In this document: positions 1 to 12,100 of the stretch, piece after piece
Numbering within the stretch: position 1 is the stretch's first letter
How the letters are laid out: each line of letters opens with the position of its first letter
Assembly: GCA_002221725.1 (NCBI GenBank)
Contig: NJFT01000050.1
Span: 124,001-188,000 of the forward strand
Length of the DNA stretch: 64,000 nucleotides
From: Scedosporium boydii
Taxonomy: Eukaryota; Ascomycota; Sordariomycetes; Microascales; Microascaceae
Reading direction: 5' to 3'
Translations under genes and position numbers: made by a program
The notes under the pieces: model-generated
Seen by the model: only the letters and a program-made list of their open reading frames with translations
The model's database searches: none
What the model was told of the DNA's origin: nothing

Positions 1-1232
1 AAGGCATTGAGGAGCATGGGCGACTTGAGGCTGTGGTAGGGGATGAGGCGGCTGAAGTGCTTCTCCTTGTCCATCGAGTCCATCCACACGCCTACTTCTT
101 CGACGAACACTTGCATGTAGAGCACTTCTTCGGGAGAGTTGAGGTATGTCCGGTCGCCCAGCGCCTTCTCGCTTGGCGGCGGCGTGACCATGCCATCGAG
201 CGACATGTTGTCTGTGCTGCCGCCGCAGGTGGGTGGCGGTGGTGGTTCGGACGCGGATGCTATGAGAGGCGCATTAATAGGTAATGAAGTAGAGCCCACG
301 TCGCCATTCCGATACACTGGCGATCTCGTCCTCGGAATAACATCATCCCTTAAGCTCCCTATCGGTTGCTGGATACCCAAGCCGAAACCACCAACCGCAT
401 GTGACGATGGTCCGGCAAGGTATGACGCAGTGCTACTTTTCCGAGAGTGCATCTGCGAGGTGTCGGCAGACTGTGACCCGTCTGCGTGGTAAGTCTTTGG
501 GGTGGATAAAGAGCGTATGGACGCCGGTGGCGGTGCTGAAGCTCGCATCGATGCATTCGCCGGATCACACATGCTCATCGGAGTCATGGTGCTAGCTGAG
601 CGTCTGTGGTGGTTGTAGTGTTCTTGTTGCTGGCGCCTTTGGAGATTCAGGGCATTTTCGACATCGCTCTCCTGGGGTGGCGTAAGTGTCCGCTTCTCAC
701 GAGTCTCGTAACGGTTTAGACCTCCAATATATTCAGAGGCAATAAGTCTCGACTCGTCTTGGAATTGTACTACAGCCCCTTAAATGTTAGTTTCCAAATT
801 CTTCCTTGATTCGCTTCGGCGAATATCTCCCGGGGCAGGCATCGACCTACCAGACCAGTCGGGAGTCGGGGGTAATAAAGGAGGATTCTTCACTTGAATG
901 TCGATAAAATTTAACCTCACGCCTCTCTTGCACTCCCTGTTGCTTTTCCGACAGTTCATGCAGTCGGGCGCCCCCTCATCGCACTTTAAATGCCGCTCGC
1001 GGCACGTTAGGCACCCCGTACGCACCCGCCTCGATTTAGTCGTCGGCGCCGCGCCGGACATCTCCTTCGGACTCGCAGACTCATCGGCAATCGTGGCGAG
1101 GGACTGCACGCTGCTGCTTCGACGACGAGAGTGGTCGACGCTCCCAGGGGTTCCACCACGTCTAGCACCTATTATTTTTAGCCGCTTCGTTGGGGAGATG
1201 TCGAGGGGCCGGTCGGGGAGAGCGGTCTTCAT
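1..1232 (-). CDS. Zn2Cys6 fungal transcription factor, C-terminus cut by window edge
   Basis: Nuclear DNA-binding regulator of the fungal Zn2Cys6 class; its target genes cannot be told from sequence. Exon 1 is 851-1232 and exon 2 is 1-769, continuing past the left edge. The intron at 770-850 has donor GTAGGT, branch CTAAC and acceptor CTGTAG. The start is the ATG at 1232 (MKTALPDRP); the frame is open upstream to 1277 but without another ATG. The binuclear cluster is C74-x2-C77-x6-C84-x6-C91-x2-C94-x6-C101, preceded by basic residues KSRRVRTG. Exon 2 begins with a Ser/Pro/Gln-rich linker. Near the edge it reaches [18 protein letters not shown], which I recognise from the central regulatory region of this common ascomycete family. 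The intron is 81 bp (27 codons) and carries a single in-frame TAA, so retention would leave a 142-residue protein with only the DNA-binding part. The class is certain; no specific orthologue is claimed. Confidence 0.9.
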
Positions 1233-4200
1233 GATGGTGTTTTCCGAGGACGAAAAGGACTGTTGGGAGGAGAGCAAGACTGCCTAGCCCACAGCTCTAT
1301 TACCAAGCTGGAGCGACAGGAGAGAGAGAGAGAGAGATTATGATTATTCCGGAGCCCAGGGTAGGTTGCCAGTCAAGGCAACGCAGTGTCCGGGAGCACT
1401 CGAGCGAAAGAGAATGGACGACAGAGGAAGGCCTGCTTGGTGAACCGGTTCAACAAGGCAGGGTCATTATACGTCGATATACATCGGTCGTAATCCACCA
1501 GAAATGCGTTCGGGGAATGGTCTCGGGGAGCGATTCTGTGATCCAGCAGGGACGCTGCGACCATTTGCTTTGGGGGCGAATTCAAAGGCTCGAGTTGCAG
1601 GACGGATCAACATCAACAGAGGCAAGGGGCTTCGGTAACGGATTCGAGGATTGGTCGGCGAGATCTCGTTCTTTCGCAAAGGAATCAACTTCGGTTTTCG
1701 TTCGTCTTCCGCAAAGGATGGGTTTCTGGTAGTAGACATCCGTTAGCAGACCTCCCGCATTTGCCGATTGACCTCGCCCATTGCCTTGCCTCTTCCCCGC
1801 CAGAAATGCTCATGGCACACGAGCTGGCTTGACGTATCGCAAGCAGCGAGGAACACATGAAAAAGAGGGGCATGGAGAAGTCGGGCAAGACGAACAGGAT
1901 ATCCAAGACTGCGACTAAGTTCTGTGGCGGAAAGTAGTGTATGACGGAGAGAGGTCGAAAATCGAAATGAATGTCGGTGGAATAATTGGCTCGAATGGAT
2001 CTGGTAAGGCTCTATTATCATTTATCTGCATGCGTCTTTCTTGGCTTGCTGGTTGGAAATCAACTGGATTCGCCGAGTTCGGATCAATTGATTATTGCTC
2101 AGGTCTTGGGTTCGGCGCACAATTACGTTCGAGGAGGACGAGGACACACGTAGGACCAGGCGACAGCAACAACGACGGTGACCGCGAGGCTCGATTAAGA
2201 GAGAGGTTGGTCGGCGATGATGTTAAAAAAACTTCTTCTGACTGCCATCCAAGGTTGGGATTTGATGTTGGAGGGGAAAGAACAAGGCTTTGTCCAGAAC
2301 CCCTGGCGACAGAGGCAAACAGGGGAGGACCAGGCCAAAACAGTCCAGGAATCAAGCAGCCAGGGAAGGTCATCCAGCTACTATCCAGTTGATGCTCAGC
2401 TAAGAGGTAACAAAATCTCGGGAGCACTGGAGACACTGGAGAGGGGCGATACGAAGTACAAGGATGATTGATGATGTATTGGTTTATTAGTGGGGGAAGG
2501 CGCCCTCTGAGCATTGGAAATCTGAGTAATTATTCGCATTTTACAATGCACCACCTCAGCCCAGTCCAGCGCAGCATCTCCCCTCTTCAAGTTAAAACAT
2601 GGGACTGCTCGAGAGTCAATGCCAAGAGCCGCTAGGTTAGAGCTATTTCTGGAACATCAAAACTTCAGAAACAAGAAGAGCCGGAGAGACAAGAGACATT
2701 CGATGCGGCAAGGGTTTGCCGCTCTCCATAGCTCTGCACCCCGTGCAGGCAGAACGATCAACCGGATCCGAGATTGACCCTGTTCCCTCTCACAACGATG
2801 AGGAACGTTAAGATCCGGCAGCGAGATTTGATTTGACCCATTGCATTTTGGGACCGGCCAGTGGAGCCGACCCTGTCAGAGATGTGCTTCGGCTTGAGTT
2901 GCATTTCGTCGCCCATCCACCCAAGGTACGAGGTACATACACTACCTACGGGCAACTGATACACACTGGCACCACTTGGCTATGCAAGTACAACTTGCAC
3001 GTAACACCACACTCGATTCGTTCAGAGGAGAAGGAAGGCACGATTTTGCGCCCATGCCGCATCGTGGGAATCCATCTCGAAACTCGACAAAAATAGACTC
3101 CATGAACAAGTCCCGCTCAAGGCGCTAGCCTGGCCAAAACAAACACTTGGCCTGGCTTTAAATCCAACGTTTAACTCTAATCAGGTCTCGGGCCTTCAGT
3201 GTTCAAAGAGTCAAACCCACCCCCGGCTTCCACCTCCAGCGCTCAGCGCTCAGTGACGCCTGGAGGGCTTGGCTCTTCTAATTTCAGTTCGCCGCTTAGA
3301 TGCTGTGTGCTCGCAGACGAACCGCTTGTCCGTGCCTTGCGGAACCTGTTCCATCATTACAACTTAAGCCCAGTCGCCTGCAACCCGTCACGTTGCCCGA
3401 GGAGTATGGGCTCAAATTTCCCGGCGTTTCGTCCGATGCACAGTCCTTTCTTCCAATTGAACAGCACCCAATACATCGTTTCTTCCCGTGAAATTCTGCA
3501 GAGCAGGACCATATTTTGCCAAGATGTTCTCGGCCAATTTTTGAATCATTTCATGGAGCTTTTCTTTCCCTTCTTCTTTTTCCTGCTCTTCGATGTTTAA
3601 ATGCGGAAACTAATCAATTCAGAATCCTAGATCAGGAACATGAGTTCCACGCTCACCGGTGTTCGTTCTTCGCGTGGGCTCTCTCGGACCTGTTTGATCT
3701 CCATAACAGTTGCCCAGTATCCTGTCCTCGCGTGCCCGTCGATCCAACATATACACTCGGGCCATCTCTATCACATAGGGGAGACTCCCTAGCCTCTCCC
3801 TTCTATTTGGAAGCTTTCCTTGTCCGTTGAGAAACACCTACCATGATCTTCGGCTTTGCTGTGCATCATTTCTCCCGCCAACCAATCCCATCTTGTCGTT
3901 CCGACCAGCGGTCACCGAGGAATCGCCGTGGTGAGTTTGATGATTTGAGATAAATTGTTCTCTGCCTTTTCCAGAATATCATTGATATCTTTTTGCTTTT
4001 CTCTCTCTCAACAATATGATCTCTCCATTCGTCTTTCGGCTTTTGTCTCCGCCTCCACTACGGCGTTGAAACTCGTGCCGGCTTCTTTGATATCCGCCTT
4101 GCCAGCGCCGCAAGGTGGCTCGATGAACAAATGCAATGCATGTTCAGAATGGGAATGCCAAACGAACCGCTTCTCATCAACGCATTGCATATGATACCAC

Positions 4201-5873
4201 TAGCCTCTAACCCACCAACAGTAAGACATGCACCATTCACGGTGAGTGTTAATAGCTATCAAAGACCCGATCATCGAGAGAACCTACATCTGAGATAAAC
4301 ACACTGGGCCCGGTTGTAAAAATTCCCCGGCCTGCTGCATGCCGCACCTCCTTGCCGTCTTGGTGGCGAGCCCGCAGCGTTCAATGTTCTGCCGTCCCGT
4401 CCGGAAATTTAAATTGGAAATGCAAAAGAGACCGAAACATTGATGTGAGGGCAGTATTTTTCGATGAAGAATTCAGCCGAAACTGGCGAGTGCCTGCTTT
4501 ACCTCAAACACACCCAGATAATGTTTTGCCACCCCAGTCATTGGGAAGATGTCCGAAAGATAGAGGGTGGCTTGTCCTGTACACGAGTATCTACCTGCAT
4601 TTGATAGCCGCCTGCCGATGTTTTGTTCGTTTGAACTCGAAGGTGTTTTGCCCGAGAGGCAAAATAAGGAGGGAGAAAGAGACCTGTTAGATGGCGGCCA
4701 GGGTCAATGTCAGAGAATGCTGGTGGGAAAACATTTTCGGATAATTGAATGGTTAGAACAAGCTTCAGAGTTGGGCAGGCGGAACCAGCCACTCTGTCTA
4801 AGCACATGACGATACATCAATTATCTGTTCCCAAATATCATTAATGGATAATGTCTTCAGAAGCACATGGGGGAGCTGGAGATCCTGGATGAAGCAGAGC
4901 ACCTCTGCACCTGCCTCATTTTGATGTCTCTCTTTCTATTAGGCCCGCCGTCTCGGACGTAGAAGACAGCGACTCAAGGTCAACCTATATGATCCTGTCC
5001 GGGAATCCTGCTTCGCATGAAAGCTGGGAAACCTTTTGAGAGAGACTACACCTACACGCCGAATGCCTCCAGACCTGTTCTACGACCCTATGCAGGACGA
5101 TGGACGTGAATCATGCCATTCCGCATAGGTTACACACACACATCTAGGGCCTTCCGAAAAGCGGCGCCCCATTCCCGATCCTTCCCCCCCGGCTCCGACT
5201 TTGAAACGGCGCTTCGGCCGGGTCCGGCACTCTTTTTCCTCCGGCACATCGGGCTTCGTCCAGAGAGATGGCCGGGACCTCCGAGAATGGCAGACGCCAA
5301 GGCTTTTGGTCGGAGGACGTGATGGACTAACTCCAAGCGCCAAGTACTTCGTAGTTTCCTGAGTAACAGCTTCAATTTTCCCCCCCCCCTCTCTTTACAC
5401 TGAGCCATAATGAAGTACAAGCGTCGAGTCACGCAAGCTCAGCCTCTTCTATATTAGTTGCCCATAATCAAGATAATCATGATAATCAAGAATTGGTGAT
5501 TTCCACATATCGTTGAGCAGTGCGACAAACCTGCACTAGCAAGTTCGGTCGATGAACCTCGTGAGAACCCGTACCAGCTTTAGCGTGGGCGTCGCTGTGC
5601 AATTGAATCAAGGCGCTGGAATGAAGGGTGACTAAGTGGACTAGCCACTAATATGATTGGAATTCAACACCAAAATGTAGACTTGACACCATTAATCAAC
5701 CCCAAAGTTGAAGACCCAAGATCAGAGCTCTTCTGCTCATCACCTCACATTGCTGCACCCATCCATAATACCATCACGACTCGTCCCGTCCCGGTTTGAG
5801 AGAAGCAATTTTAACTTCATCCTACAAACGTTGCTGCCTAACGCTCTACGTACCCGGCCCTAAAGCGGTCGCC
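1233..5873. other. Gene-free stretch between the Zn2Cys6 regulator and the ASA1-like gene
   Basis: About 4.6 kb in which I recognise no protein, tRNA or rRNA. Open frames are short (up to about 150 codons) and none resembles a known family. The left end should hold the promoter and leader of the Zn2Cys6 gene, including a GA dinucleotide run at about 1320-1337. One TACTTCGTA motif lies at 5345-5353. The right end holds the promoter and leader of the ASA1-like gene. Base composition is ordinary, with no sign of AT-rich repeat-induced mutation. Confidence 0.55.
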
Positions 5874-7265
5874 ATGGACCCTTCGATTCCGCCACAGCCA
5901 AAGGCCATCCTCCGCGGCCACAAGGCCCAGGTCCATGCCGCCGTTTTTATTCGGAACAACGAGAGGCTAGTCACAGCAGATGCCGACGGCTACCTCATCG
6001 TATGGGATCTCTCCATCATGCGTCCAAAGGCCGTGTGGAGGGCGCATCAGAAGACTGTCCTCGGCGTCAAGGAGTGGGGTCCTGAGAGACTTGTTACGTA
6101 GGTTTTTCAGTTTTATTCCTGTGCCTCCTTTGGGCATTTCAGCTGACAGGCAACGTAGCCACGGAAGAGACCACGAGCTGATCGTCTGGAAGTTCTCCGA
6201 GGAGGATGAGCCCAAACTCAGCAAGGCTCCACCATTGGACAATGTGCCAGACCGACCTAAGCCGTGGATCCAGCACGTACTTGCAGTTAATTCTATGAAT
6301 TTCTGCTCCTTTGCCATGGCATCGTGCAAGGCAGACCAGAGCATCGCGGAGTCTGATGAAGTCCTCGTGGCAGCGGCCAATCCGGTCATCTTGGAAGGAG
6401 TAAGCTCCCCACATCTCGGCCCGCCCCCCGATCACCGAGTACTAACCTCGCACCTCCCAAGGTCGACATCTATCATCTCCCGAGCCAACGTCGCGTTCAT
6501 ACCCTGAAGCCTTTGCCCGGCGCGGGAATGCCCATGGTCTTGTCCATCTTTCATCTTTACGGAAGCCTGCATCTTATCACGGCCTACGAGAATGGCGCAG
6601 CGGTAGTCCAAAGAGCCAACCTCGATGCGGGGGAGTGGATCACGCTGTACAAACACCAGGCTCATTCCCAACCCATCCTTTCCTTTGACGTTTCGCCCTG
6701 CTTCTCGTACTTCATCACGTCAAGCGCGGATGCCATTATTGCGAAGCATCCAATCCCTCGTGATGGCGCTCCAAGTAGTTCCTTGCCCGAAGATACCGAG
6801 AAGGATAAAGGAAAAGATCCCGAGCAGAAGACCCACGAACCAGTCACGGCTCCTCTTAAGTCCGTAAACACCAAACACTCTGGCCAGCAGGGTCTCAAAA
6901 TCCGCTCCGACGGAACCATCTTCGCGACAGCTGGCTGGGACTCCAAAGTCAGAGTATACTCTGCCAAGTCGTTAAAAGAAGTGGCCGTATTGAAATGGCA
7001 CCAGTCCGGCTGTTATGCCGTCGCCTTTGCCAGCATCAACCCCGCGACGTCGAGCAGCTCTGCCTTGCAGATAACTAGTGGCCTAGGAAATGAGAATGGC
7101 AAAGCCTCAGAAAGTCAGGGGGGCCAGCAAGTTGTATCTGTCTCCCAAGGTCGTTCGCTTGCAGGTTTCAATATCAGGGATAGAAGAATCAACCAGGCCA
7201 GGACGGCACACTGGATCGCAGCGGGAAGTAAGGATGGAAAGGTCAGCCTGTGGGATATTTATTGA
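5874..7265 (+). CDS. asa1: ASTRA-associated WD40 repeat protein (ASA1-like)
   Basis: WD40 beta-propeller protein of about 422 residues resembling Asa1, a subunit of the ASTRA complex that supports assembly of PIKK kinases and chromatin remodellers. Exons are 5874-6097, 6159-6399 and 6462-7265. The introns (61 and 62 bp) have donors GTAGGT and GTAAGC; the second has a clear ACTAAC branch. The start is the ATG at 5874 ([20 protein letters not shown]). The first repeat is visible ([15 protein letters not shown], then [15 protein letters not shown]), and later blades end in [16 protein letters not shown] and, at the C-terminus, [13 protein letters not shown]. The long loop with [13 protein letters not shown] between late blades is typical of fungal members. 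The gene converges on the P450 gene, with about 105 bp between stop codons. The WD40 assignment is firm; the Asa1 assignment rests on N-terminal and overall resemblance. Confidence 0.85.
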
Positions 7266-7370
7266 GAAATAATCATCTCACACCAAATCTTGCAATCTTC
7301 TCACTCGATATTGCGCTTAAAAGAGAAGGACACCGACAATCATCCCCCGTAAGCCAACAAACATCTCGAC

Positions 7371-8696
7371 TCATTCACCAGCAGATGGCAGCCGATGCGC
7401 AAAGACTCTCAACCCACCCTTCGGCCTAAGAACCACGCTCGGGTTCACCAACGGCACCTCCCCCTTCTCAACTGCATCAAACTCAAACCTTCGAATAACC
7501 GCAATCAACATAATCTTAAACTCGAGCCTCGTAAACACCTGCCCGATACAACCACGAGGCCCCATCAGGAACGCCGCAAAGGCATGCGACTTGGCCGCCT
7601 CACCCTCGAGCCGATCCCATCGGTCGGGGTCGAACTCGTCCACCGATTCGCCCCAGATGCGGGGGTTCTGGTGGATGGCGCTGGGCATGAGCATGATCGT
7701 GGTTCCTTTGGGGATGACGGTGCCGCAGATTTCGGTGTCGCGGATGGGTTCCCGAGTTGCGAACGTTGCTAGAGGCGGTTAGATGTGCACTTGAGACAGA
7801 GGGGATTCGGGTGGGTGCTTTTACCGGAGCTTCTGACGCGCAAGACTTCGCGGAAAATATTGTCGAGGAGCGGCATGCGCTCAATTGTGCTGTAATCCAT
7901 ATCGAACCCAGTTCGCCCGGCAGCATCGATGACTTCTTTCCTCAACCTGGCTTGGAGAGGTCGATTCAGGCTCAGATAGTGAATGGCCCAAGCCAGAGTA
8001 TTGGACGTCGTCTCGTGGCCGGCAGCCATGAACGTGAGAACCTGTTTGTTTTCCCTCAGTTAATTCTCTCCTTGCTCTCACTTTTTCTCATCGAGACCTG
8101 AACATATGGGAAGTTCTTACATGTCCGATTAAGTCATCCTCGTCCCAATTTTCCCCAACAGCCTGCGACTCCTGTATCATCCTCGTCAAAAGATCCCTCC
8201 TCCCATTCCCCGCCAACTGCACCTTTTCATTCTCAACATCCGCGATCCTCTCACAGATGACTTGCCTCAGCAACTCATGAAGCCGTGCGATGGCGCGGTT
8301 AAACTTGCGATTCTCGCCGATGGAAATCCACCGGATGGGAACGATGGAGTTGATCGCCGTGAGTATCAGTCCCGTGATGGGAGGGTCGAAGACGGTCTGG
8401 TATATCTCGTGGAATGGTGTCACGGAGTCGAGGCTTTGAAGGTCTGTGCCGAGGACTGTTGAGCCGATTACATCGAGTGTAATTCTGGAGAGGGGAGGGA
8501 TGACTTGGGATTTAGTTAGTTTTTGAGAACAGGAGAGAGGTTGAGGTGGGAGAACGTACGATTTATGACGCCGCGGTCATATTCGATCATAGAGTCCAAG
8601 TGGTTGCAGAGCTCGATGGCCTTGTTCTCGATGAGAGGGATCAATTGTTTAAGATGTGAAAGCGCAAAGGCTCCTGATGAAGAATTGTTAGTTTCC

Positions 8697-8780
<84 letters not shown>

Positions 8781-9389
8781 TTTTTTTCTTCTCCTCTAAA
8801 TAAAAACACCTAACGATGAACATACCGCTCAGCACCTTTCGATGCCGCTTATGATCCTCCCCATCGAGAAACACTAACCCCTTCCCGACAATGGGGAAGA
8901 TAAGCCGCGAATACCACGCCGGCTTCGTAAACTCGTAACAGTACGGTTGCAGAATCTGCCGGAAGGCCTCGGGGCTCGCGACGAGTACGGCGGGTGTGCT
9001 TCCGAAGAAGGTGTACCGGATGAGGTCGGCGTTAGGCCAGGTGCGGATCCAGGAGACGTAGGGTTGGGTTGGGTCTCCGGAGAGGAACTGGCGGAAGGTT
9101 TGGCCCAGGAGGAAGTGGTTGTCCTGGGAGTAGATGTGAGGAATGTGTTCTTTGTTTGGAGGGTGGGGGTGGGGAGACGTGTTACCTTGGGGCCTGGCAG
9201 ATGGCGGAGAGGGGAAAGGTAGTTGGGATAGATGTAGAGGCGGTAGAAGATGAGGAGTGAGTATTGGATGAGGAAGAGGCACAAGAAGATTGTTACGGGG
9301 GATACTGAGGGGAGAATGGTGTTGGCTTGGAGGTGGATGTAGGCCAAGCGGCCGAGCCAGGAGGAGACGAGGCAGTATATTACGTCCAT
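7371..9389 (-). CDS. Cytochrome P450 monooxygenase
   Basis: Haem-thiolate monooxygenase, probably anchored in the endoplasmic reticulum and fed electrons by NADPH-P450 reductase; substrate unknown. Exons, minus strand: 9186-9389, 8826-9123, 8560-8673, 8121-8503, 7825-8041 and 7371-7768, giving 537 residues. The hydrophobic N-terminus (about residues 29-50) is followed by the proline hinge LRHLPGPK. The I-helix motif AGHETT is at 340-345, ExxR at E398-R401, and the haem loop FLMGPRGCIG has its cysteine ligand near residue 479. All introns have canonical ends. The second (8674-8825, 152 bp) is unusually long because it holds a nearly pure CT/GA tract. The third uses acceptor CCCAAG at 8504 rather than the next CAG, because only that keeps IPPLSRITLDVIG in frame. 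No neighbouring biosynthetic genes indicate a pathway. The family is certain; the CYP clan is not assigned. Confidence 0.93.
8696..8789. repeat. CT/GA microsatellite inside a P450 intron
   Basis: Nearly pure CT dinucleotide tract (with CTTT interruptions, followed by a T run) on the plus strand. It reads as GA in the P450 transcript and lies wholly inside its second intron, between the donor at 8825 and the acceptor at 8674. Confidence 0.95.
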
Positions 9390-12100
9390 TGTGTGGATTG
9401 TGTGGGAGAGAGCGTCAAGAAAGCCCTTGTGTTGCCATTGATCCTACACCATTGTTTCCCGCTCCGTGGGACGAACGGTCCTTTATCTACTCGTCCTCCG
9501 TCCAACCCGAGAGGCTTTGCTCCCAACACATCGCCAAGACAGGAAAAGAGCACCGCTCACCAGAATGAAGGACTCACATGGCAATTCCTTCACCAAATTA
9601 TTGACACAGAGCATGAAATATTGATATCACGACATGCGAATAAAGGAACCTACCGCCAGTGAGGTAGTCCCCTGCACAGCTTAACTCGTGGACCCCAGGA
9701 AGATCATCCGTCGTCGACGCAAGGGTCGAAACTCGTAAAACCACAGACTCTCATTGGACCAAGACGTCGGGTCGAACCCATAGGAAAGGGCCCGTTAAGC
9801 TCGGATCCCCCATGATTGACTGCGCTGTAACCCTGGAGAGCCAGACCATGCGGAGGGAGAAGCCTGGAGCCTGTCATGGGCGCGGGATTATCTCTCTGTA
9901 AATCCGGGGGTATAGCACGCTGCATGGAGGGGGTGGTAGGTGGGGGTTTTGGATATTGGGCCGAAGAGGGCATCGTGGGATCCCTTTTTGGGATAAGGGG
10001 TTTGGTGTATCGCTCCTTTTGGACGACCAGCTTGAGTTGTTCGGTGGATGGTGGCTCAGTGAGAGATGCTCTCGTGCGCTAGTTTAGGGGTGATAGCTTA
10101 AGACTTGCAGAAGTGGATCGGAGATCGCGCACCGGAGGAGAGGGAGGCTATTCCGCGGCGGGGAGAAGTGAATGATGAGCAGGGTTACCTGGAGTCGGGT
10201 GAGGATATTGTGTAGGGGTTCGAATTTAAGAGCGAGGGCAGCAACGGGCCTAGCTTTGTGAGTGGGAATAAGAGCTCAGCGCTTTCCTTGGATGGCAGGA
10301 CTGGGGTTTACTTCTTGGATAAGTGGCAGGGTTCTCTAAAGGCCGGCTCTTCTCGATTTCTTTAGTGAATGGGCGTCTTGATGGTGGGCGAATACAGGTA
10401 TCTCCCAACGCTTCGAGGGTTCTACATGGACCAGATCAATTACCTTGTTGAGGCGTTGTTCAGGGCATATCCCTTCCTATTCTTCGCAGGACAACCTCGG
10501 TCAGCAAGGATGTAAGGATAGCTCCGGCCGATTTCATACGCACGACGACAAGAACTAGTCTCCTCCGCCAACCGATCGTACCGATCGAGCCTACCACTCT
10601 GAGATCGGTTATCGTACCGATCGAAGACGACTAACTGATTCCGGAATCGTCAGGGCCCTCAGAGACGCAAGAACTGGAATCAACCCTCAAAAGGGAATGG
10701 CGTCTGTCAACCTGCTCCCTACTTCGCAGGGGATCTCTCGAGTCTTGTCTCTGACTGGGTCCTAGTTCCAAGGGCAGGTGAGAGGATGTAGGTAGATAGG
10801 GAAAGATCCACGTCCGCAGCGCCGCATCTATGATCTACGATCCACAGCGGGGGTAGAGATGGCGCCCGACCCATTCACAGGGATCGCTGAGATCCTGGGC
10901 GGGCTAGAGGGCTTGTGATCCACTCATCTCACATGAAGCATCTCCCATGCGATCTGGCATCTTGAGCTTCCAGCTTAGTCTTGCGAGAGCCGTAACAGGG
11001 GATATCGCTTGTGAGGGAGGGAAGCAAGCGCCACCATGCTTGGGATTCGTCGACAGATTCTGCTACCTCGGACATAGCCTTGCTTTTTTTCTCCGGTCCG
11101 GCGAACAAATTACTTCTCCGCACAAAGCACGACCTTCGCCCTTCTCTCTTTGACATCTGCAGTCCTCGCATTCCCGACCACCATGAATCCAAATAGGAAA
11201 GTACAACATCATGACGCTACATCCGACAATCTCGGGGAAAAAAAGGAGCCCTGCTTGGTATTGGACCCTCCCCGGTCGATAGAGAGTGGCCTGCACAGGA
11301 TCTACCTTGAACAAGGGTTCCAGGGTGGATGCCTGTATTCAAAAGCAGCATGAGAGAATTGCCCGTCGTCAAGGGCGTTCGATCTCGCAAATGCACGCTG
11401 ATCGGATGCGGGTTCAGCTTCGGCGTCTTCTGCTCTTCCTCATCCCTGACTCGGAGAATTTCTGTCAGAGAAAGCATTCGGGACCCAGGTATCCGGAAAC
11501 AGCCCTCCCTGCAGCGGCGATGGCACTGTCGATCTCAAGGATAAGCTTGCCCACTTCAGCTGAAGACGAAGGCGAAGGGTGTCAATATCCATGCATCTTG
11601 CAAGGATCCTCGGTCCCCCGCTTCTCTGAACCACGCACTGGTATGGAATGTTGACTTCAAATGCAGTTAGTCCTCGGCAGTGGGACAACACTACACTCCT
11701 CGGCCAGGCGTACCGATCGGATCGTCATGAACGCCACGCCTGGAAACTAGACAGGGGGTGGCCCTGTTGGGCGCTGGGCATTTCAGGTAGGTGAGGTGCT
11801 TTCCACCTGCTTGGCACCGAGGACCTGCTGGCTTCCGACTGTCTGTTTATCACTGCCATTTGTTCTTGATCATCTTGAAGTCGCGGCTGTACGCTGGCAC
11901 CGGGAATTGGCCGAACAAGCCGTGAAAGAAAGCAACAATCGTAATGAATGACAAGAATTTTCACACAATGTCAAACTTCCAGGTAATAAATGGAGAGCAG
12001 AAAAATCAATAAAATTTTTGGAAAAAAGAATACAGCAAGCGGAGAAAATAGAGAGGAAAGAAAACCCTCTATAATTCACGAATTTCTTCGAAAAAAAACT
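9390..12100. other. Gene-free stretch between the P450 and phospholipase D genes
   Basis: About 2.7 kb. The left part is the P450 promoter. No intact gene is recognised. It contains a possible decayed coding segment (10105-10515, listed separately) and three copies of the 11-mer CGTACCGATCG at 10577, 10613 and 11709. The right end should hold the 3' untranslated region of the phospholipase D gene. Confidence 0.5.
10105..10515 (+). pseudogene. Possible decayed coding segment
   Basis: One plus-strand frame reads as protein-like sequence (KWIGDRAPEEREAIP, ALSLDGRTGVYFLDKWQG, GFYMDQINYLVEALFRAYP) but is broken by stops at 10213, 10363, 10366 and 10513. It has no convincing start or splice sites. 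I do not recognise the family. It may be a relic of a gene or simply chance, so confidence is low. Confidence 0.15.
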
